DNA of 44,256 nt, from the NCBI RefSeq assembly GCF_900112865.1, contig NZ_FONH01000026.1:1-44256 (forward strand), in the 5' to 3' direction. The position numbers and the translations under genes are program-made. Under the pieces are notes generated by a model, which worked only from the letters and a program-made list of their open reading frames with translations, did no database searches and was not told the DNA's origin. Shown here piece after piece: positions 1-8,784 of the stretch. The stretch's first letter is position 1; every line of letters begins with the position of its first letter. The DNA comes from Dyella marensis (GTDB taxonomy: Bacteria > Pseudomonadota > Gammaproteobacteria > Xanthomonadales > Rhodanobacteraceae).

Positions 1-228
1 GGCGAGTTCAGCCGCACGCTGCCGGGTGCCGACCACGCGAAGGGCGGCACTGCGACGGTGATCGGCAAGTACGTCAGGACGGGCAGCGCCGGCCGACAGC
101 TGCCCGATGGCTCGCCGCCGGAGGATGCGGCGCCCGCTGAGGCGCTATGGGCTTATCTCGCGGCGGCCCTGCGCATCGAAGGAGCGTCGCCGTTCGGCGC
201 CAACCCGCACCCGCAACTGCTGCTTTGA
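1..228 (+). CDS. C-terminal fragment of a probable DUF1501 family protein (5' end outside window)
   Basis: An open frame runs from the window edge to a TGA at 226-228, giving the last 75 residues of a protein. It starts GEFSRTLPGADHAKGG, which resembles the (S/G)EFxRT...G-DH-GG block near the end of DUF1501 proteins. These are sulfatase-like, often Tat-exported proteins that usually sit beside a DUF1800 gene. It ends with a hydrophobic-aromatic stretch (LWAYLAAALRIEG) and PFGANPHPQLLL. The start and most of the domain are missing, so the family call rests on this short block. The gene converges on the alkaline phosphatase gene at 482-2227, with repeats between them. Confidence 0.5.
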   Translation, partial: GEFSRTLPGADHAKGGTATVIGKYVRTGSAGRQLPDGSPPEDAAPAEALWAYLAAALRIEGASPFGANPHPQLLL

Positions 229-341
229 CGTAGGTTGGGGTGAGCCGCAGGCGACTGCGAAGGCAGGATGCCGTAGCGAACATCCGCGTAGCGGATGGCC
301 CGAAGGGCGGGCTGCTGAGGCAGCCCGTAACCCCAACCTAC
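229..341. repeat. Palindromic GTAGGTTGGGGT element, diverged copy (A)
   Basis: The outer ends are GTAGGTTGGGGT at 230-241 and ACCCCAACCTAC at 330-341. The interior no longer pairs well and holds a diverged GC-rich stretch. It is the most degraded of five copies in the window; the others are at 5730, 19903, 22108 and 30657. It begins just after the stop codon of the upstream gene. Confidence 0.7.
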
Positions 342-342
342 C

Positions 343-476
343 CTGCTCGTCATTCCTGCGCAGGCAGGAATCCAGTCGCGAAAACCCAGGGTTTTCGCGA
401 CAACATCGGTCCGGCTTTTCGCGACTATCGAGCGATGTCGTTACTGGATTCCTGCCTGCGCAGGAATGACGAGCAG
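343..476. repeat. 33-bp perfect inverted repeat (CATTCCTGCGCAGGCAGGAATCCAG type)
   Basis: The left arm at 343-375 and the right arm at 444-476 are perfect reverse complements. Each arm contains its own small palindrome, TTCCTGCGCAGGCAGGAA. The 68-base interior also has a short inverted pair around AAAACCCAGGGTTTTCGCGAC. Elements with this ATTCCTGC..GCAGGAAT core are a known dispersed repeat type in several proteobacterial genomes. It lies between two convergent genes and could act as a bidirectional transcript end. Confidence 0.8.
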
Positions 477-481
477 TGAGC

Positions 482-2227
482 TTACTTGCCGCTCACCTGC
501 TTCACCCACGCCTCATACGCCGGCCGCTCCACCGGCACCCCGTCCGCATTGCAGCTGCCAAGCCTGCACAACTCCTCACGCAAGCGCGGCGCATGCTGCA
601 CGATCACATGGAAGATCGCGTTCTGCTCGATCTCGCCATGGAACGCCGACGCACCCGGGCCATTGGCAAAGATCGCCACGTCCTCGCCGCCATGCGTCTC
701 GCCCTTCAACGGCACGATCGATTCCTGCATGTAGTCTGGCGCGGTGGTGTCGACCTTGCTCAGGTCGGGCCGCCCGTTCTTTGCCGGCGAGTACTCGCCC
801 GGATTGTGCGGATAGCGCTTCGGCCCCTCCGGTTGCTTGTCGGTCGCACCGGTATAGCCCGGGCCGTTGGCGAAACCCAGCGTGGTGTACGGCTTGCCGG
901 TCGCGTCGCGCGCCACGCCCGCACCGCCTTCCTCGTCGTAGCTGTCGGTGTGCCCCTGCACCAGCCCGAGGATGTCGTTGCCGCGCTTGGGGTAGCCGGC
1001 GAAGGTGAGCGTGTGCGCATGGTCGGCGGTGACCACGATCAGCGTGTCCTTGGGATCGGTATGGGCAAGCGCCGCCGCCACGGCGTCGGCCATCGAAATG
1101 GTCTCGTCCAGCGCGCGGTAGGCATTGCCGGCGTGCAGCGCATGATCGATGCGGCCGCCTTCGACCATCAGGAAGAAACCGTTGGGGTTGCGCTTGAGCA
1201 CGTCGATCGCCGCCACGGTCATCTCGGCCAGGCTCGGCTCGCCGGCCTTGTCCTGCGCACGCTCATGTTCGTAGTTCATGTGCGAAGGCTCGAACAGGCC
1301 GAGCAGGCGCGGCGTATTCGACAGGTCCAGCGCCTTGAGCTGCTGCTCGTTCCATACGTAAGCGCCGCCCGGGTGCTTCGCCTTCCACTCGGCGATCAGG
1401 TCGCGGCCATCGAGGCGCTGTCCCACCTTGTTGGCGTATTCCGGATCGGTCTCGCCCGCCGGCATGAATTCGGTGCGCCCGCCGCCCATCGCCACGGTGA
1501 GGCCATCGAGCGCGGGGAAGTCGACCAGCTGCGCCGCGAAATCCTTGCAACCCTGCGCCTTCGCCTGTGCGGTCAGCTCGGCATCCACTTCCCAGTTGCG
1601 CTCCGGCAGGTGGCCATACGTCGCCGCCGGCGTGGCGTGGGTGATACGCGTGGTGGTCACCGCGCCGGTGCTCATGCCGGCAGCGGCAGCCAGTTCCAGC
1701 GTGGTCACCAGCTCCTGGCCCCTGCTGGCGGCGCAATCCTGCCGGCGTGGCACCTGCGAGACACCGATATAGCCGGCGCGCGTCTTCACGCCGGTCATGA
1801 TCGCGGTCATGGTGCCGGCCGAATCCGGCGTCTGCTGGTCGGTCTCGTAGGTGCGGCTGAAGGCGCTGAAGGGGAACTGCTCGAAGCTCAGCTTGTAGCT
1901 CTCGCCGTCCACGCCCTTGCGCTGCCCCGCGCGCACGTGCGCGGCGGCGATGGTCGGGATGCTCATGCCGTCGCCGAGGAAGACGATGACATTCTTCGCC
2001 TTCTGCCCCTGCGCACTCGCCTGCGCCGACACCTGCGCCGCCTGCGCGGCACCATTGCGGAACCACCACGACGGCGTCTCGCCCTCAGGGCGCTTGATCG
2101 ACGGCACGTCGATAACGGCGGCCGCATTCTGCTTCGGCGGCGTCACTGCCTGGCTGGCGCAGGCGCTCATCAGCGCGCAGAGCGAAAGCACCGACCCGCG
2201 GCGCGCGAGCATGGACGAACGACTCAT
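482..2227 (-). CDS. Alkaline phosphatase, animal-type, predicted lipoprotein
   Basis: The 581-residue product should hydrolyse phosphomonoesters outside the cytoplasm. The N terminus is a lipoprotein signal with the lipid-modified Cys at about residue 23 (LMSAC). FLGDGM near residue 86 gives a metal-binding Asp, and PDSAGT near 136 holds the nucleophilic Ser. Later blocks are VEGGRIDHALH, TADHAHTLTFAGYPKRGN and ETHGGEDVAIFANGP. These match vertebrate-style alkaline phosphatases more closely than E. coli PhoA. I chose the ATG at 2227 because GAAGAGG lies just upstream; an in-frame ATG at 2242 has no such site. The gene follows nagX by 68 bases on the same strand and may be the last gene of the nag transcript. 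No phosphate-regulon box is visible in that short gap. Confidence 0.9.
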   Translation of the reverse strand: MSRSSMLARRGSVLSLCALMSACASQAVTPPKQNAAAVIDVPSIKRPEGETPSWWFRNGAAQAAQVSAQASAQGQKAKNVIVFLGDGMSIPTIAAAHVRAGQRKGVDGESYKLSFEQFPFSAFSRTYETDQQTPDSAGTMTAIMTGVKTRAGYIGVSQVPRRQDCAASRGQELVTTLELAAAAGMSTGAVTTTRITHATPAATYGHLPERNWEVDAELTAQAKAQGCKDFAAQLVDFPALDGLTVAMGGGRTEFMPAGETDPEYANKVGQRLDGRDLIAEWKAKHPGGAYVWNEQQLKALDLSNTPRLLGLFEPSHMNYEHERAQDKAGEPSLAEMTVAAIDVLKRNPNGFFLMVEGGRIDHALHAGNAYRALDETISMADAVAAALAHTDPKDTLIVVTADHAHTLTFAGYPKRGNDILGLVQGHTDSYDEEGGAGVARDATGKPYTTLGFANGPGYTGATDKQPEGPKRYPHNPGEYSPAKNGRPDLSKVDTTAPDYMQESIVPLKGETHGGEDVAIFANGPGASAFHGEIEQNAIFHVIVQHAPRLREELCRLGSCNADGVPVERPAYEAWVKQVSGK

Positions 2228-2295
2228 GGCAAACCTCTTCATCGTCAGCTTGATGTCAGCAAGCGGACGATGATAGCGGCTGATGGCGAAGCGCG

Positions 2296-3369
2296 TCAGA
2301 GCTTGAGGTAGATCCGCCGGCGATCCATCGCCCACACGATCGCCCACCACACGGCGACGAAAGTCACGGCAAACGCGAGCGATGCGACATACGGCCCGGC
2401 CAGCGGCGTGATCCATCCGGCGAATACCGATCGATACAGGGGATCCTGGATACCCAGCCCTGGCAGCAGGATCTGCATGAACTCCGAGCCCGCATACGCG
2501 GCGACCGCGTTGACGCCGAAGCGCCGCCCCAAGGCGGGCCAGCCGCGCAGGTCCACCAGCAGGTGGAACGCCAGCAGCGCCAGCGTCGCCCAACCGGCCG
2601 TCCACAGCACGAACGACGGCGTCCACAGATTCTTGTTGAGCGGCTGCAGCAGCGACCACATCGCACCGAGCAGCACATAGGCCACGCCGCTCAGCAGCAG
2701 CGCACGCCGATCGTCGCGCCGCAGCCAGTGGCCCGCGCGCAAACCCAGCAGCGAGGTGGCGATCGAAGGCAGCGTGCCAAGCAGGCCCTCCGGATCGTGG
2801 CCCAGGCCGGTGGCGGGGAAATAGCGGTAGGCGAAGTGGCCGAACACGGTGGTATCGGTGCGGCTGACGATGTTCTGGAACGGCTCCAGCGTGCCACCCA
2901 GCGCGAGCAGTCCCGCATAGCCGGCCAGCAGCGCGGCGATGGCGCTCCACTGCACGCGGCCATTGGCATAAAGCTGGAACGCCGCCGCCGCCGCGAAGCA
3001 GATGCCGATCCGCTGCAGCACGCCCGGGATGCGCATATGCGCATCCGGCAGGATCAGCGCCGCGGCGGCATTGATCAGCAGGCCCAGGCCGACGATGCGC
3101 AAGGCGCGCACCAGCGCGGCGCGCATCAATGCGCCGCGGTCCGCGCCCTGCTCCATCCGCGGTGCGATCGCCAGCGCCACCGACACACCCACCACGAACA
3201 GGAAGAACGGGAACACCAGGTCGGTCGGCGTGCAGCCATGCCATTGGGCGTGCTCGAGTGGCCAGTACACATGGCTCCAGTCGCCCGGATCGTTGACCAG
3301 CAGCATCGCCGCCACGGTGCAGCCGCGCAGGGCGTCGACCGAAGCGAGGCGGCGAGCGGCGGCGTTCAT
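2296..3369 (-). CDS. nagX: NagX-like acyltransferase-family integral membrane protein
   Basis: The 357-residue product is a polytopic inner-membrane protein. The N-terminal block VDALRGCTVAAMLLVNDPG, followed by WHGCTPTDLVFPFFLFVVG, is typical of the DUF5009/DUF1624 group related to heparan-alpha-glucosaminide N-acetyltransferase (COG4299, NagX). Hydrophobic segments fill the rest, and the protein ends with the short tail IYLKL. Its ATG overlaps the stop codon of the hexosaminidase gene by 4 bases, so the two are probably translationally coupled. NagX genes recur in GlcNAc clusters of Xanthomonas and Shewanella. The molecular role is unsettled; acetylation of, or transport linked to, periplasmic amino sugars is an inference. 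Confidence 0.85.
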   Translation of the reverse strand: MNAAARRLASVDALRGCTVAAMLLVNDPGDWSHVYWPLEHAQWHGCTPTDLVFPFFLFVVGVSVALAIAPRMEQGADRGALMRAALVRALRIVGLGLLINAAAALILPDAHMRIPGVLQRIGICFAAAAAFQLYANGRVQWSAIAALLAGYAGLLALGGTLEPFQNIVSRTDTTVFGHFAYRYFPATGLGHDPEGLLGTLPSIATSLLGLRAGHWLRRDDRRALLLSGVAYVLLGAMWSLLQPLNKNLWTPSFVLWTAGWATLALLAFHLLVDLRGWPALGRRFGVNAVAAYAGSEFMQILLPGLGIQDPLYRSVFAGWITPLAGPYVASLAFAVTFVAVWWAIVWAMDRRRIYLKL

Positions 3370-5675
3370 CGTGTAGCCGACGGCGTCAGGCTGGCGCGCT
3401 CGATGCCGTAGAGCGGGCCGGTGATGGGCGCGGTGAAGATCAGACAGAGATCGTGCACGCCTTTCGCATCCGGCAGCGCCGCGGCCAGCTGGAAGCGGCG
3501 CGGGCCGGATGGATCCGGCAGCGGCATGCTGGCCAGCACGTCGCCCTCGCAGCTGTCCTTGCGCACTACCAGTTCGCCATGCGCGGTCTTCGCCGGGCGC
3601 GATACCACCAGCTTGGCCTCGTGCGCCAGCTGGAAGTTGCGCTCCAGGCGCACCGCTTCGACGTGGATGCTGGCGATGCCGTCCAGGCGCGCGGCCGGAT
3701 ATTCCTGGCAGGTATCGAAGATATTGACGCTGTAGGCCGGCGTCATGCTGGTCGCATCCGGCATGGGCTGTACGCGCAGGCGGAAGTCGCTGCCCGGGCA
3801 ATTGATCAGCTCGGCGTTCTCACGCGTCAGCAGATGGGTGGCATCCAGCACGCGCTCGCGCGGCGCCGCCAAGGGCTGGCCGCTGGCGTCCAACGCCACC
3901 GCACGCACCGTGGTCGGCAGCTTCACCTCGAACGGCGCCTGGTAGCGCGGCGATTGCGCGGTCGGCTCGCTGCCGTCCAGCGTGTAGTGCAGCGTGCCGA
4001 ACTTCACCTGGTTGGCCAGCGTCACGCTGGCCTTGCCGGCGGCGAGCGCGGCGTTGCGGTCTGTTTCGATGATGGGCGCGAAAGCGCTGTCCGCGTAGGC
4101 GACATCGGCGGCGCGATACCGCGCCAGCTGTGCCGGCAGGCGTGCGAGGAAGCCATTCCAGTCGCGTTCGTTCGCAGGCGACCACAGCACTTCTGACAGC
4201 GCGTCCAGCCGCGGAAACACCGCGTGCTGCACATGCGCGATGGTGGGCATGTGTTCGGTCCACACATTGGCTTGCGCACCCAGCACATGCCGCGCCTGGG
4301 TGGCGTCCAGTTCCTTCGGCACCGGCTCGAATGCATAGATGCCCGCCAGGTCGCGCACAGGGACACGGCCGGTCGTCTCGTCCGCACGGTCGCTCTGCAA
4401 CTGGTCGAAGTACAGGTCCGGCGCCGGCGAGGACACCACGTCATGACCCTTGCGCGCCGCCTCGATCGCACCCTTGATGCCGCGCCACGACATCACCGTG
4501 GCGTCGGCCGGCACGCCACCCTCGAGAATCTCGTCCCAGCCGATCAGCCGGCGCCCGTGCGCCTTCAGGTAGGTGCCCAGGCGCGCGATGAACCAGCCTT
4601 GCAGCGCATCTTCGTTCTTCAGCCCCAGCGCGCGGATCTTCGCCTGCACCGCGGACGACGCCTGCCACTGGTCCTTCACTGCCTCGTCGCCGCCCACGTG
4701 GATGTAGCGCGACGGGAACAGCGCCATCACTTCGTCCAGCACGTGCTGCATGAACACGAAGGTGGCGTCATCCACGTTGTATAGATAGGTATGCACGCCC
4801 CAGTCGCCCGACACCGGCGGACGCTGGCCGGTCACGCCCAGCTCCGGATACGAGGCGACCGCGGCCTGCGCGTGGCCGGGCATGTCCAGCTCGGGGACGA
4901 TGGTGACGTGGCGCTCCGCGGCGTAGGCAACCAGCGCGCGGATCTCATCCTGGGTATAGAAGCCGCCGTAGCGCGCCGGCTCGCCATCCTTGCCCGCGTA
5001 CGGCGGCGAGCGCCAGGCGCCGATGCGGGTCAGTTCCGGATAACGCTTGATCTCGATGCGCCAGCCCTGGTCGTCGGTGAGATGCCAATGCAACACGTTG
5101 AGCTTGTGCAGCGCCATCTGGTCGATCAGCGCGCGGATCTCGGCGACGCTCTGGAAATGGCGGGCAGAGTCCAGCATCAGGCCGCGCCAGGGGAAGCGCG
5201 GCGCGTCTTCGATATGCACGAAGGGCGCGGCGGCTTTGGCATCTTCCTGGGTCAGCAACTGCCATAGCGTGACCGCGCTGTGGAACAGGCCATCGCTGTC
5301 GCGCGCGGCGATGCGCGCGCCCTTGGCGTCGACGTCCAGCACATAGCCTTCGACGGGAGCGGACGACTTGGCGTCGCGGTGAAGCACGATGGCCGGCGCG
5401 CTGCCGGCCCGGTCGACGATGCGCAGGTCCAGCCCGCGGCTGCGCTTGATCTGCGCGGCGAGCCAGGTGGCGGTGCGGCGGCTGTCGGCGTCGGTGGCCA
5501 CCAGCACGGTGTTCGCATGGATAGCGAGTACACCGTTTGATCGTGTCACTTTCCCGGGCAGCGGAATCAGCGACAGCGGGGCATCACCTTGTGCTCCGCC
5601 CGCAAGAGCGAAAGACGGAAGAACGGCCAGCGCGGCCAGCAGCAGGGTCCGGCCGAGGTGTGGTGCGAAAGTCAC
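3366..5675 (-). CDS. Beta-N-acetylhexosaminidase, glycoside hydrolase family 20, exported
   Basis: The 769-residue enzyme should release terminal GlcNAc from chitin oligosaccharides or glycans in the periplasm or at the cell surface. A signal peptide ending near FALA-GG is followed by the small GH20 N-terminal domain and then the catalytic barrel. LDSARHFQ and LHWHLTDDQGWR precede HVGGDEA, whose Asp-Glu pair at about 330-331 provides catalysis. A chitobiase-like C-terminal domain (LHYTLDGSEPT) and about 150 further residues of beta-rich sequence follow. The open frame extends upstream through a palindromic repeat, but that part looks untranslated. I chose the GTG at 5675 because it begins the signal peptide and has GAGGA upstream. 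The stop overlaps the nagX start. Confidence 0.9.
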   Translation of the reverse strand: MTFAPHLGRTLLLAALAVLPSFALAGGAQGDAPLSLIPLPGKVTRSNGVLAIHANTVLVATDADSRRTATWLAAQIKRSRGLDLRIVDRAGSAPAIVLHRDAKSSAPVEGYVLDVDAKGARIAARDSDGLFHSAVTLWQLLTQEDAKAAAPFVHIEDAPRFPWRGLMLDSARHFQSVAEIRALIDQMALHKLNVLHWHLTDDQGWRIEIKRYPELTRIGAWRSPPYAGKDGEPARYGGFYTQDEIRALVAYAAERHVTIVPELDMPGHAQAAVASYPELGVTGQRPPVSGDWGVHTYLYNVDDATFVFMQHVLDEVMALFPSRYIHVGGDEAVKDQWQASSAVQAKIRALGLKNEDALQGWFIARLGTYLKAHGRRLIGWDEILEGGVPADATVMSWRGIKGAIEAARKGHDVVSSPAPDLYFDQLQSDRADETTGRVPVRDLAGIYAFEPVPKELDATQARHVLGAQANVWTEHMPTIAHVQHAVFPRLDALSEVLWSPANERDWNGFLARLPAQLARYRAADVAYADSAFAPIIETDRNAALAAGKASVTLANQVKFGTLHYTLDGSEPTAQSPRYQAPFEVKLPTTVRAVALDASGQPLAAPRERVLDATHLLTRENAELINCPGSDFRLRVQPMPDATSMTPAYSVNIFDTCQEYPAARLDGIASIHVEAVRLERNFQLAHEAKLVVSRPAKTAHGELVVRKDSCEGDVLASMPLPDPSGPRRFQLAAALPDAKGVHDLCLIFTAPITGPLYGIERASLTPSATR

Positions 5676-5729
5676 TGGCTGCGTTCCTCTTCTCTCTAAG
5701 TTCTGCTGAAGCGCCCCGTGCGGGGAAGC

Positions 5730-5834
5730 GTAGGTTGGGGTGAGCGCAGCGAACCCCAACGATCGGCGGGCAGACGCCGAAAGCTGTCGCCGGTCGAACC
5801 CTCGTTGGGGTTCGCTGCGCTCACCCCAACCTAC
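5730..5834. repeat. Palindromic GTAGGTTGGGGT element (B)
   Basis: The arms at 5730-5760 and 5804-5834 (31 bases each) are perfect reverse complements around a 43-base centre. Each arm is also a small hairpin, because GTTGGGGT and AACCCCAAC inside it can pair. The element lies between the hexosaminidase start and the terminator of the TonB receptor gene. It could fold as one long hairpin or as two short ones. Confidence 0.9.
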
Positions 5835-5850
5835 CGCTTTTCGTGGCCTC

Positions 5851-5880
5851 CCTAAAGAAGGGCCCGGACAAGCCGGGCCC
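5851..5880 (-). terminator. Rho-independent terminator of the TonB-dependent receptor gene
   Basis: On the minus strand, 27 bases after the receptor stop codon, GGGCCCGG and CCGGGCCC form a perfect 8-bp stem (5860-5867 with 5873-5880) around a 5-base loop. The transcript then reads CTTCTTTAGG, a modest U-rich tract. This suggests the hexosaminidase, nagX and phosphatase genes need their own promoter or rely on read-through. Confidence 0.7.
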
Positions 5881-5907
5881 AAATGGGGAGGTGTTGCTCA
5901 GTGTGCC

Positions 5908-8685
5908 TCAATACTTCAACCGGAGGTTGAGGTAGTACTGGCGTCCGTTGACGTAGAAGGCGTACGGCTGGTTACCGATGCCCTCGACGTTGGTGTAGTA
6001 CTTGATCTTGGGATTGTTGAGGTTCATCGCGTCGAACGACAGCGAAGCCCAGTCGTTGATCTTGTAGCCCAGCGACAACGCGAGGTTGCCCAGGCCCGAC
6101 TGGAAGTACGTGTCGGTGCGGCTGACGCCGGCGAAGAACGACGAACGGTAGGTGTAGCTCAGGCGCGCGTTGAAGCGCTCGTTCTCGAAGTAGCCGGAAA
6201 CGTTGTAGGTGTTCTCCGAGGTGCCCTGCAGCGGCTTGCCGGTGGAGGTGCTGCCGTCGGCATAGGTGTAGTTGGCGGCCACGCCGAAGTTGTCGCCGAT
6301 GGGCTGCGTATAAGCCAATTCGATGCCGCTGATATGGCCGTCCACGTTCACCGGCACGCTCACCAGGTAGGTGTTGAACACGTCCTGGCCGGAGTTGTTG
6401 CTGGCGTTCTGGTCCTTGTAGGTGCGGCTGACCGGACCGAAGTTCACGTAGTCCTTCAGGTCCATGTAATACGCACCGGCCGACAGCAGGCCGCGCGGCG
6501 CGAAGTACCACTCCAGGGACGCATCGAAGTTGGTCGAGACGATCGGCTTGAGCTGCGGGTTGCCGCCGCTGCCGGTGTGGGTCAGGTCGTCCAGCGAGAC
6601 CGAACCGGCCAGCGCGGAGTAGTCCGGACGGGTCATGGTCTGCGACGCCGCGAGGCGGCCGATCAGGTCGTCGGTGAAGCTGTACTTGAAGTTCGCGCTG
6701 GGCAGGAACTTGCTGTACGTGTGGTCGTACTTGCTCTTGTAGTAGTTGCCGAAGGCCGAGCCGGTGATCGGACCTGCCACGGTGTACTGCTCGGGATTGC
6801 TGGTGTTGTAGTTGATGTTCTCTTCGGTGCGCACCCAGCGGCCGCCCAGGTTGCCGCTCCAGCGCTCGCCGGAGAAGTTGGCCTGCAGGTAGGCGGCGGT
6901 GACCTTTTCCTTCACCTTGTAGATGTTCTGCCAGTTGAAGCGCGTCACCGCATCGCGGTTGGCGAACTGGCCGTCGATCTGGGCCAGCTGGCCCGGCGTG
7001 TAGTACCAGATGTTGCCGGGCACGCTGCCGCCCAGATCGCTGGTGAAGTCGCTCGGATAGTTGGCGTGGCCGGTCGGATAGTTGGCCGGATTCTGCCAGT
7101 CGGTGGCGAAGTTCGGGCCCTGGCCGATGTCGGTCTTGTTCTGGCGGGTGTGGTCCGAATAGCGCGCGCCGAATTCCAGCGAGGACAGCACGCCGCGATC
7201 CACCGCCCACTCGCCGTCGCCGCCGATCCAGTTTTCCTTGTCGGTGACCTCGATCGCCTGGTCGCCGAAGATCCAGCCGTCCTGCGGGCGGATGCCAGAG
7301 GGCGTGCTGTTGTCGCCGCCGAGCGACCAGCTGGCGGGATGGTCAAGACCGTTCATGGCCCACGACGCGCCGCCACCGCCGCCCGTGCCCAGCTCGAGCA
7401 CGTCCTGCGTCGGGCTGCTGCCCTTGCCCTTGGTAGTGCCGACCTGGCCCTTGAAGGTGAGCGACTGCGAGGCGCGCCACTCGCCGTCCAGGGTGACATA
7501 GCGCGATTGCGAGGCCGCGCCCGGACGCGAGATCTGGTCGTAGACGCCCCACGAGGTGTTGGTGCACGGCGCGCCGCCGCACATCACGCTGGGATCGGTC
7601 ACCTTCGGATAGACGGCGTTGGTGATCACGCCGTTCTTCACCGAATAGCTGCTGGGCACCAGGTACGGCGCGAAGTGGCTGCTCCACAACATGTAGTTGC
7701 GGTTGTAGTTGTCCGCTTCGAGCTTGGAGTAGAAACCGCTCAGGTTCAGCGTGACCGTATCGCTGGGCTTGAACTCCAGGTCGATCACGCCACCCTTGCG
7801 CTCGCGCTCCTGAGTGAACAGCGTGGCGCCGAGCAGGTTCGGATAAGCCAGGCCGGCCAGCTTCGGGTCGGCCACGGCGGCCGGATCGGTGGCGGCGATC
7901 TTGCCGTAGCCGCCCACCACTTCCTGGCCGTTGCGCTGCAGGCTGCGCTTCTCGTAGAAGCCCTGCAGCATCACGCCGAAGGTGTTGTCGCTGTTCTTCC
8001 AGTTGAACAGGCCGCTGAACTGCGGCTTGGTGTTGCTCGGCAGGTCGGAATAGACGCCGCCGATCGAGGCTTCCGCGGTGAGCGGCTTGGCGAACTCCAG
8101 CGGCTTGCGCGTGATGATGTCGACCGAGCCGGCACTGCCGCCTTCGACGATCTTCGCTTCGGAACTCTTGTGCACCACCACCTGGCTGACGATTTCGGAC
8201 GGCAGCAGGCTATAGCTCACGCTGCGGCCCACGGTCTGCACCTGGCTCAGCACGAACCAGTCGCCGGTGCCCACGGTGTGGCCGTTGACCAGGGTCTGGG
8301 TCATGCTGGGATTGGTGCCGCGCAGGCTGACGCGGTCGGCCTCGTCGAAGCCGCCTTCGCTGGCGCTGGACGAACTGATGTTCACGCCGGGCAGGCGCTG
8401 CAGCGTATCGGCCACGTTCTTGGCCGGCAGCTTGCCCACGTCCTCGGCAGTGATGACGTCGACATGCGAGTCGGCGTACTTCTTGAATTCGATCGACTCC
8501 GCCTCGGTATCGCGGATGCCGGTGACCACGACGGTGCCCAGCTCCTTGGCCTTGTTCTTGTCGGCGCCGGCCTTGGTCTGGGCCGTGCCGGTCGTGCCGG
8601 TCTGGGCATCCTGCGCGTAGATGGCGCCGGAAAGACAGAGTCCGGCGACGATGCTGGCGGCTAGTAGCGTCTTACGGTGTGACAT
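5908..8685 (-). CDS. TonB-dependent outer membrane receptor, probably for chitin oligosaccharides or GlcNAc
   Basis: The 925-residue protein has a signal peptide ending IYA-QDA and a TonB-box-like TVVVTG near residue 52. A plug domain follows (DVGKLPAKNVADTLQRLPGV, then SLRGTNPSMTQTLVNG). It has a long barrel and ends in an aromatic-alternating strand, LNLRLKY, as outer membrane barrels do. The layout and length match the TonB receptor group common in Xanthomonas and Caulobacter carbohydrate-uptake loci. The start is clear, with GGGGAGG six bases before the ATG. It lies 99 bases downstream of nagK on the same strand and ends at a terminator. The substrate is inferred from the flanking hexosaminidase and nag genes. 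Confidence 0.93.
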   Translation of the reverse strand: MSHRKTLLAASIVAGLCLSGAIYAQDAQTGTTGTAQTKAGADKNKAKELGTVVVTGIRDTEAESIEFKKYADSHVDVITAEDVGKLPAKNVADTLQRLPGVNISSSSASEGGFDEADRVSLRGTNPSMTQTLVNGHTVGTGDWFVLSQVQTVGRSVSYSLLPSEIVSQVVVHKSSEAKIVEGGSAGSVDIITRKPLEFAKPLTAEASIGGVYSDLPSNTKPQFSGLFNWKNSDNTFGVMLQGFYEKRSLQRNGQEVVGGYGKIAATDPAAVADPKLAGLAYPNLLGATLFTQERERKGGVIDLEFKPSDTVTLNLSGFYSKLEADNYNRNYMLWSSHFAPYLVPSSYSVKNGVITNAVYPKVTDPSVMCGGAPCTNTSWGVYDQISRPGAASQSRYVTLDGEWRASQSLTFKGQVGTTKGKGSSPTQDVLELGTGGGGGASWAMNGLDHPASWSLGGDNSTPSGIRPQDGWIFGDQAIEVTDKENWIGGDGEWAVDRGVLSSLEFGARYSDHTRQNKTDIGQGPNFATDWQNPANYPTGHANYPSDFTSDLGGSVPGNIWYYTPGQLAQIDGQFANRDAVTRFNWQNIYKVKEKVTAAYLQANFSGERWSGNLGGRWVRTEENINYNTSNPEQYTVAGPITGSAFGNYYKSKYDHTYSKFLPSANFKYSFTDDLIGRLAASQTMTRPDYSALAGSVSLDDLTHTGSGGNPQLKPIVSTNFDASLEWYFAPRGLLSAGAYYMDLKDYVNFGPVSRTYKDQNASNNSGQDVFNTYLVSVPVNVDGHISGIELAYTQPIGDNFGVAANYTYADGSTSTGKPLQGTSENTYNVSGYFENERFNARLSYTYRSSFFAGVSRTDTYFQSGLGNLALSLGYKINDWASLSFDAMNLNNPKIKYYTNVEGIGNQPYAFYVNGRQYYLNLRLKY

Positions 8686-8784
8686 GGTTTCCTCCCCTCA
8701 AAGGATCGCTGGTGCGGATGCCGTGGCGTCGCCGAGGTCCGCTAGGCGGTGACTGGGCTTGCGCCCCTTAGGTTGCTGCGCTGA

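Noticed and set aside
229-476. CRISPR array or insertion sequence
   Set aside because: The repeats are inverted pairs, not spaced direct repeats, and no transposase or cas gene is present.
5676-5882. 69-residue N-terminal extension of the hexosaminidase
   Set aside because: It translates a palindromic repeat and would place residues in front of a clear signal peptide. The GTG at 5675 fits better.
5740-8664. Long plus-strand open frame (over 900 codons) opposite the TonB receptor gene
   Set aside because: It mirrors the GC-rich codon pattern of a well-supported receptor on the other strand, has Val/Ala/Arg/Gly-heavy composition and shows no domain. The same applies to long antisense frames at 476-2311, 16152-18176, 19993-22191 and 41920-43947.
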